Assembly: GCA_910579485.1 (NCBI GenBank)
Contig: CAJTVO010000114.1
Location: forward strand, 1-10,594
Direction of reading: 5' to 3'
DNA from: an uncultured Oscillospiraceae bacterium
Lineage (GTDB): Bacteria > Bacillota > Clostridia > Oscillospirales > Oscillospiraceae
Length of the DNA stretch: 10,594 bases
Shown here: positions 5,998 through 10,594 of the stretch, piece by piece
Numbering within the stretch: position 1 is the first letter of the stretch
Layout: each line of letters begins with the position of its first letter
The notes under the pieces: generated by a model
What the model was told of the DNA's origin: nothing
Database searches by the model: none
The model's input: the letters and a program-made list of their open reading frames with translations, nothing else
Translations under genes and position numbers: made by a program

Positions 5998-6780
5998 TTA
6001 CTTGTTGTTCTGGTCCGCCCGTATCATGTTCCGGATGGCCTCCACGGCAACCTGGATGGCTCCGTCGGTGTCGTGGACCACGGGGTTCTCCATGCCCAGC
6101 CGCTCCCGCTCCTGGTTGGCGACCACCATGAAGCAGGACCCGCAGCGCACCTTCAGGGCGCTGGCCACCACGAACAGGGCCGCCGACTCCATCTCGCTGG
6201 CCAGACAGCCCAGACGCTTCCATGCTTCCCACTTATTGAGAAGTTCATAACTCACCGGCTTCACTTCCGGCTCATGCTGGCCGTAGAAGGAGTCCTTGCA
6301 CTGGACAACGCCGGTGTGGAAATCGAAGCCCTTCCCCTTGGCGGCGGCTACCAGAGCGTTGGTGACCTCCAGGTCCGCCACGGCGGGGAACTCGATGGGG
6401 GCGTACTCCCGGCTGGTGCCCTCCATGCGGATGGCGCCGGTGGCCACCACGATGTCGCCGCTCTTCACCGGGGTCTGCATCCCGCCGCAGGTGCCGATGC
6501 GGACGAAGGTGTCCGCGCCGCAGCGGACCAGCTCCTCCATGGCGATGGAGGCCGAGGGCCCGCCGATGCCGGTGGAGGTGACGCTGACCTTCACCCCGTC
6601 CAAGGTGCCGGTGTAGGTCACGTACTCCCGGTTGTCGGCCACCAGGGCGGGGCCGTCAAAGTACTGGGCGATCTTTGCCGAGCGCTTGGGGTCGCCGGGG
6701 AGGATCACGTAGCGGCCCACCTCGCCGGGAGCCACCTGGATGTGATAGAGACGGCTGGCGTCTTCAGAATAATTTTTCAT
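5998..6780 (-). CDS. udp: Uridine phosphorylase (NP-I family)
   Basis: This enzyme splits uridine, and probably deoxyuridine, with phosphate to uracil and (deoxy)ribose-1-phosphate. The 260 residues align along their length with E. coli Udp. Seen are LPGDPKR (27-33), the neighbour-subunit R51, TGIGGPSASIAMEEL (70-84), phosphate-binding R94 with T97 in VRIGT, SREYAPIEFPAVAD (123-136), and the ribose-binding EMES at 196-199. Q168 in YGQHE matches the uracil-binding Gln, but the neighbouring Arg of the E. coli GQER motif is not obvious (GQHEPEV). This leaves some doubt over base specificity against other NP-I enzymes. It lies 25 bases after the second permease gene. A GAAGGA site is rather distant from the ATG. 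Confidence 0.88.
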   Translation of the reverse strand: MKNYSEDASRLYHIQVAPGEVGRYVILPGDPKRSAKIAQYFDGPALVADNREYVTYTGTLDGVKVSVTSTGIGGPSASIAMEELVRCGADTFVRIGTCGGMQTPVKSGDIVVATGAIRMEGTSREYAPIEFPAVADLEVTNALVAAAKGKGFDFHTGVVQCKDSFYGQHEPEVKPVSYELLNKWEAWKRLGCLASEMESAALFVVASALKVRCGSCFMVVANQERERLGMENPVVHDTDGAIQVAVEAIRNMIRADQNNK

Positions 6781-6805
6781 CGTCTTTCACCATTCCTTCA
6801 AAAGC

Positions 6806-7747
6806 TTATCGCTGTCCCTTGTCGTAGGGGATGCCCTCCGCCTTGGGGGCTCTGGACTTCTTGGAGACGAAGACCAGCACCACCAGGGAGATGATGTAGG
6901 GGAACATGTTATATACGGTGCTGGGCAGATTCAGGGCGACCAGCAGGTCGATGCCGGTATACACGTTGCTCAGCGCACGGAACAGGGCGAACAGCAGGGC
7001 CGCCAGGCCGATGTTCACCGGCTTCCACTGTCCGAAGATCATGACCGCCAGGGCCAGGAAGCCGAAGCCCGCCACGCCGTTCTCGAATTTCCACTCGCTG
7101 ACGCCGGCGGTGATGTAGACCAGACCGCCCAGTCCGCCCAGGGCGCCGGAAATCAGCACGCCCGCGTAGCGCATCCTGTAGACGTTGATGCCCACGGAGT
7201 CCGCCGCCTGGGGATGTTCGCCGCAGGCCATGAGGCGCAGGCCGAACTTGGTCTTATACAGCACGATGTAAGAGGCGATCAGCACAAGCAGGGCGATGAG
7301 CATGAACCAGTTGAACTCAAATTTGCCGATGTTCATGAGGAACGCCTTCTTCGCCTGGCCGTACATGACCGTGGAGGACACGTTGTCCGTGCTCTCGGCC
7401 ATGTTGATGGCCCGGACCAGGACCACGGCGGCGGCGGGGCCCAGCAGGTTCAGGGCCGTGCCCACCAGGGTCTGGTCGGCGTTGAAGCGGATGGCCGCCA
7501 CGCCCAGCAGCAGGGAGAACAGCATCCCGATGGCTACCGCCGCCAGAATGACCAGCAGGATCATGACAAGGGCGGGGGTGCCAGCGGGGAGGAACTTCAT
7601 CATCAGCGCGCCGCCCAGGGCGCCCATGACCATGATGCCCTCCAGACCGATGTTGATGACGCCGCTGTGCTCGGAGAAGCACCCGCCCAGCGCCACCAGC
7701 ACCAGGACGGACGCAAAGATCAGGGTATATTGGATCAGCAGCAGCAT
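6806..7747 (-). CDS. Nucleoside ABC transporter permease 2 (NupQ/YufQ-like)
   Basis: This integral membrane subunit of a BMP-type nucleoside importer belongs to the BPD_transp_2 (branched-chain/RbsC-like) permease family. It has 313 residues with about eight to nine hydrophobic segments, for example at 5-22, 33-50, 60-84, 98-112, 147-164, 195-213, 225-240, 247-258 and 281-294. Family motifs are INIGLEGIMVMGALG (31-45), ADQTLVGTALNLL (90-102), the cytoplasmic ACGEHPQAADSVGINV (174-189), which would contact the ATPase, and GFGFLALAVMIFGQWKP (227-243). The start overlaps the preceding stop by one base (TAATG). Its AGGAGG lies in the end of the upstream gene, so translation is coupled. Substrate assignment to nucleosides comes from the family and the salvage operon. 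Confidence 0.9.
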   Translation of the reverse strand: MLLLIQYTLIFASVLVLVALGGCFSEHSGVINIGLEGIMVMGALGGALMMKFLPAGTPALVMILLVILAAVAIGMLFSLLLGVAAIRFNADQTLVGTALNLLGPAAAVVLVRAINMAESTDNVSSTVMYGQAKKAFLMNIGKFEFNWFMLIALLVLIASYIVLYKTKFGLRLMACGEHPQAADSVGINVYRMRYAGVLISGALGGLGGLVYITAGVSEWKFENGVAGFGFLALAVMIFGQWKPVNIGLAALLFALFRALSNVYTGIDLLVALNLPSTVYNMFPYIISLVVLVFVSKKSRAPKAEGIPYDKGQR

Positions 7748-8874
7748 TACGCTTTGCCTCCTTTCTTCGCCTTCTCGTCCCTCTTATCCAGCCAACGGTT
7801 GAACCAGAGCCGGAAGAAGAGGACGAAGCCGCACAGGTAAATGATGAACGCAGAGATCAGATCGGAGATCTGGGAGCAGTACATACTCTTGTCCACGTAG
7901 GTACCGCCGCTGGTGATGTGCTGGATGAAGTAGGAGGAGAAGATGGTGCCGATGGGGTTCAGGCCCCCCAGGAATGCCGCCGCGATGCCGTTGAAGCCCA
8001 TGGCGGGAACGCTGGTCTGCTGGACCATCCACTGCTCGATGCCGGTGAGGTAGTAAATTCCAGCCGCGAAGCCGGCCAGGCCGCCCGCGATCATCATGGT
8101 GAGGATCACGTTGCGCTGCTCCTTCATGCCGCAGTACTTGGCGGCGTTCTTGTTGAGGCCCGTGGCCTTCAGCTCGTAGCCGAACTTGGTCTTCTCCAGG
8201 ACCACCCACACCAGGACCGCCATGACGACCGCCAGGGGCAGGCCGATGGTGACGAACTCGTTGTTGGTGAACAGCTTGTCCAGGCCCAGGTTGGGAAGCA
8301 GGGCGCTCTTGTTGCCGCTGGACAGGGGGGTGGTGTAGGGAGTGGACTGCTCCTTGACGCCCACCAGGAGCATGTTCACGCAGTAGAGGGAGATCCAGTT
8401 GAGCATGATGCAGGAGATGACCTCGTTGACGTTGAAGTAGGCCTTCAGCGCGCCGGAGATGCCGCCCACCAGGGCCGCCGCGATGACGGCCACGATCAGG
8501 CACACGATCCAGGGCATTTTCAGCGCCAGGGCGCAGTAGAGACAAGCGCCCGCGCCCACCACGTACTGACCCGCCGCGCCGATGTTGAAGAGGCCCACCT
8601 TATAGGCGAACAGCACCGACAGGGAGCACATCAGCAGCGCCGAGGCGTTGACCAGGGTGGTGCCGAAGTATTTCATCGCGGCCGCGCCGCTGGGGTAGTA
8701 GAGGAAGTTCTTCAAAATGGCCGCGATAGCGCCCGCCGCGCCGCCGGGATTGATCACCAGCAGCACGATGAAGCCCACCAGCAGGCCCAGCACGATGCAC
8801 AGCAGCGAGGCCAGGATGGTCTGGAAGCCGCTGTTGCGGAGAATGCTCTCCTTCTTTCTCAGATCCTGACTCAC
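7747..8874 (-). CDS. Nucleoside ABC transporter permease 1 (NupP/YufP-like)
   Basis: This is the larger permease of the same importer, with 375 residues and about nine hydrophobic segments from 18-41 to 336-356. Recognisable family signatures are GLFNIGAAGQYVVGA (94-108), NEVISCIMLNWIS (150-162), a cytoplasmic coupling loop ELKATGLNKNAAKYCGM (234-250), and AMGFNGIAAAFLGGLNPIGT (291-310). The start is GTG at 8874, inside a GTGA overlap with the ATPase stop codon, and AGGAGG lies a short distance upstream in the ATPase gene. The basic C-terminal tail (KRDEKAKKGGKA) should be cytoplasmic by the positive-inside rule. It forms a heterodimer with permease 2 in this family. Confidence 0.9.
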   Translation of the reverse strand: MSQDLRKKESILRNSGFQTILASLLCIVLGLLVGFIVLLVINPGGAAGAIAAILKNFLYYPSGAAAMKYFGTTLVNASALLMCSLSVLFAYKVGLFNIGAAGQYVVGAGACLYCALALKMPWIVCLIVAVIAAALVGGISGALKAYFNVNEVISCIMLNWISLYCVNMLLVGVKEQSTPYTTPLSSGNKSALLPNLGLDKLFTNNEFVTIGLPLAVVMAVLVWVVLEKTKFGYELKATGLNKNAAKYCGMKEQRNVILTMMIAGGLAGFAAGIYYLTGIEQWMVQQTSVPAMGFNGIAAAFLGGLNPIGTIFSSYFIQHITSGGTYVDKSMYCSQISDLISAFIIYLCGFVLFFRLWFNRWLDKRDEKAKKGGKA

Positions 8875-10412
8875 GATACCGACGCCTCCTTTCTCTTGGA
8901 GCCGGCCATGTAGAGACCCAGCTCCTCCACCGTGACGGTCTTGGGATCAAATTCGCCCACGATCTCCCCCTCGTACATGACCAGGATGCGGTCGGAGACG
9001 TTCATGACCTCGTCCAGCTCCAGGCTCACCAGCAGCACGCCCTTCCCGGCGTCCCGCTGGGCCACCAGCTGCTTGTGGATATACTCGATGGCGCCCACGT
9101 CCAGGCCCCGGGTGGGCTGGACGGCGATCAGGAGCTCCGGGTCCTTGTCGATCTCCCGGGCGATGATGGCCTTCTGCTGGTTGCCGCCGGACATGGCCCG
9201 GGCCTTGGTGGCGGGACCCTGCCCGGAGCGGACGTCGTACTGCTCGATGAGCCGGTTGGCATAGTCCCGGATGGCCTTCCGCTTCAGGAACCCGGCCTTG
9301 CTGGTGAACTCCGGCTCGAAGTACCGCTGCAGGACGATGTTGTCCTCCAGGGTGTAGTCCAGGACCAGGCCGTGCTTGTGCCGGTCCTCGGGGATGTGGC
9401 TCATGCCCATGAGGGCCAGCCGCTTGCGGATGGGCATGGTGGAGATGTCGGTGCCGTTGATGGAGATGGCGCCCTCCTTGAGGGGCTCCAGGCCGCTGAG
9501 GCCGTAGACGAACTCCGTCTGGCCGTTGCCGTCGATGCCGGCGATGCACACGATCTCTCCCCGGCGGACCTGCATGGAGACGCCGTTCACGGCGTTGTTC
9601 TTGTGGCGCTTGGAGGCCACGGTCATGCCCTTGATGTCCAGCACCACGTCCCCGGGCTGGGAGGGCTTCTTCTCCACCACGAAGTTGACGTCGCGGCCCA
9701 CCATCATGGCGGACAGGCTCTCCGGGGTGGCGTCCTTGATGTCCACGGTGCCGATGTACTTGCCCTTGCGCAGGACGCTGCACCGGTCCGCCACCTCCAT
9801 GATCTCCGCCAGCTTGTGGGTGATGAACAGGATGCTCTTGCCCTCCGCCGCCAGGTTCTTCATGATGCCCATGAGCTCATGGATCTCCTGAGGGGTCAGA
9901 ACGGCGGTGGGTTCGTCGAAGATCAAAATTTCGTTGTCCCGGTAGAGCATTTTGAGGATCTCCGTGCGCTGCTGCATACCCACGGTGATGTCCTCGATGA
10001 GAGCGTCCGGGTCCACCGCCAGGCCGTACTTCTCAGAAAGGGCCAAGACCTTCTTCCGGGCCTCGTCCTTCTGGAGGAAGCCGCCCTTGGTGGTCTCCAC
10101 GCCCAGGATGATGTTGTCCAGGACGCTGAAGCACTCCACCAGCTTGAAGTGCTGGTGGACCATGCCGATGCCCAGATCGTTGGCATCGTTGGGGTCGTTG
10201 ATCTCGACCTTCTTCCCGTCCTTGCGGATCTCGCCCTCCTCCGGCTGATAGAGGCCGAAAAGCACGCTCATGAGCGTGGACTTTCCCGCGCCGTTTTCAC
10301 CCAGAAGGGCGTGGATCTCGCCTTTTTTCAATTGCAGCGTGATGTTGTCGTTGGCAATAATGCCGGGGAACCGTTTGGTGATGTTCAGCATCTCGACCGC
10401 ATACTCGGCCAT
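8871..10412 (-). CDS. Nucleoside ABC transporter ATPase with two ABC domains (NupO/YufO-like)
   Basis: This is the energy-coupling subunit, 513 residues with two tandem ABC domains, usual for BMP-type nucleoside and sugar importers. Domain 1 has Walker A GENGAGKST (38-46), Q-loop VHQHF (85-89), a divergent signature ITVGMQQR (142-149), Walker B LIFDEPTA (163-170) and H199. Domain 2 is degenerate for hydrolysis: its Walker A is GIDGNGQTE (292-300) with no GKS/T, and its Walker B end is AVQPTRGLD without the catalytic Glu, but it has a good signature MSGGNQQK (407-414). This leaves one hydrolytic site, as is known for the RbsA/NupO-type family. The ATG at 10412 has AAAGGAGG 10 bases away. It is the first gene of the operon inside the window; the substrate-binding lipoprotein is expected further upstream. 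Confidence 0.93.
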   Translation of the reverse strand: MAEYAVEMLNITKRFPGIIANDNITLQLKKGEIHALLGENGAGKSTLMSVLFGLYQPEEGEIRKDGKKVEINDPNDANDLGIGMVHQHFKLVECFSVLDNIILGVETTKGGFLQKDEARKKVLALSEKYGLAVDPDALIEDITVGMQQRTEILKMLYRDNEILIFDEPTAVLTPQEIHELMGIMKNLAAEGKSILFITHKLAEIMEVADRCSVLRKGKYIGTVDIKDATPESLSAMMVGRDVNFVVEKKPSQPGDVVLDIKGMTVASKRHKNNAVNGVSMQVRRGEIVCIAGIDGNGQTEFVYGLSGLEPLKEGAISINGTDISTMPIRKRLALMGMSHIPEDRHKHGLVLDYTLEDNIVLQRYFEPEFTSKAGFLKRKAIRDYANRLIEQYDVRSGQGPATKARAMSGGNQQKAIIAREIDKDPELLIAVQPTRGLDVGAIEYIHKQLVAQRDAGKGVLLVSLELDEVMNVSDRILVMYEGEIVGEFDPKTVTVEELGLYMAGSKRKEASVS

Positions 10413-10429
10413 ACCTTACGCGCCTCCTT

Positions 10430-10448
10430 TGAATTGATGGTTGATTCA
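10430..10448. promoter_or_regulatory. Inverted repeat before the transporter ATPase gene, possible regulator site
   Basis: TGAATTGATGGTTGATTCA has TGAAT/ATTCA arms 9 bases apart and also holds a direct repeat TTGAT-GG-TTGAT resembling FNR half-sites. It directly abuts the Shine-Dalgarno sequence. A link to the operon's Crp/Fnr protein is only a guess from position. Confidence 0.25.
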
Positions 10449-10594
10449 GGAATATTTTACGCCGGGACGGCTGGAAATGCCGCCCCAACGGGGCTGCGCC
10501 TGGAAAACTGGTTTAAGAACCTGTATTCACAACCGTAGCACGCCGTCTGTCCGGTCTTTTTCCCGCCATACTGCGTCGATTTCCCTAGCAATCC
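10449..10594 (-). other. Leader or intergenic sequence upstream of the transporter ATPase, partly repeat-like
   Basis: No complete gene is seen. On the minus strand a 21-codon open stretch enters from the window edge and stops with TGA at 10527-10529. It is too short to identify, so it could be the end of an upstream gene or chance. Further down are hairpins GCCCC-AAC-GGGGC (10482-10494), an overlapping longer dyad GGGACGGC/GCCGCCCC (10464-10471/10479-10486, one mismatch), and a weak one at 10509-10524. None is followed by a T-run on either strand, so none looks like a terminator. No convincing promoter or purine riboswitch core is present. Confidence 0.4.

Noticed and set aside
7214..8913. 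Plus-strand ORFs opposite both permease genes
   Set aside because: They mirror hydrophobic permease codons into His-, Gln- and Asp-rich protein with no domain. The minus-strand genes carry all the family motifs.
9075..10538. 487-codon plus-strand ORF opposite the transporter ATPase
   Set aside because: It is the reverse-strand shadow of a clear double ABC ATPase. It has no ribosome site or family motif, and the low-complexity His/Asp/Val/Leu composition comes from complementary codons.
10413..10594. Possible purine riboswitch before the nucleoside transporter
   Set aside because: The conserved core and paired-loop sequences of the purine riboswitch are not present; the hairpins seen are unrelated GC-rich dyads.
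1..10594. CRISPR array, tRNA or rRNA genes, toxin-antitoxin or defence system
   Set aside because: I saw no regularly spaced repeats, no tRNA-like cloverleaf with a CCA end or TTCGAAT arm, and no defence-type protein domain.

Overview
The window looks like a GC-rich gut-type member of the Clostridia. An Oscillospiraceae-like relative such as Flavonifractor or Oscillibacter is my best guess, from codon use, AGGAGG-type ribosome binding sites and the BMP-type nucleoside transporter genes. This is an inference from style; there is no rRNA or other marker gene here. The dominant content is one long minus-strand nucleoside uptake and salvage operon covering about 10412 down to 2047. The left end is an unrelated region damaged by a mobile element.

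Layout from left to right. Positions 1-470 are the AT-richer tail of a mobile element: the C-terminal part of a large serine recombinase (+ strand, no catalytic domain), a hairpin over its stop codon, and then the element edge. That edge sits inside an ABC transporter ATPase gene on the minus strand (homologous part 471-1013), which loses its last third. Just upstream and translationally coupled to it is a TetR-family regulator (1010-1636). Its promoter carries two identical 16-bp operator-like repeats, a clear picture of autorepression. Positions 1640-2046 hold no protein gene. They contain that promoter, a strong minus-strand intrinsic terminator (1777-1812), and a 1813-2012 stretch with several mutually consistent stems that I read as a candidate structured non-coding RNA.

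The operon, in transcription order on the minus strand, is: double-domain ABC ATPase, permease 1, permease 2, uridine phosphorylase (udp), deoxyribose-phosphate aldolase (deoC), cytidine deaminase (cdd), phosphopentomutase (deoB), a Crp/Fnr-family regulator, and purine nucleoside phosphorylase (PNP). Neighbouring genes overlap by 1-4 bases or are separated by at most about 31 bases. The usual lipoprotein (BMP/BmpA-type) binding component is not in the window and would be expected upstream, beyond 10594.

Together the genes form a coherent catabolic route. The transporter imports nucleosides; Cdd deaminates cytidine to uridine; Udp and PNP split pyrimidine and purine nucleosides into base plus (deoxy)ribose-1-phosphate; DeoB converts the 1-phosphates to 5-phosphates; DeoC cleaves deoxyribose-5-phosphate to acetaldehyde and glyceraldehyde-3-phosphate. 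The Crp/Fnr protein is the obvious candidate controller. The most interesting unexplained pieces are the structured RNA candidate after PNP, the operator-promoter architecture of the TetR gene, and the element insertion that broke the ABC ATPase.
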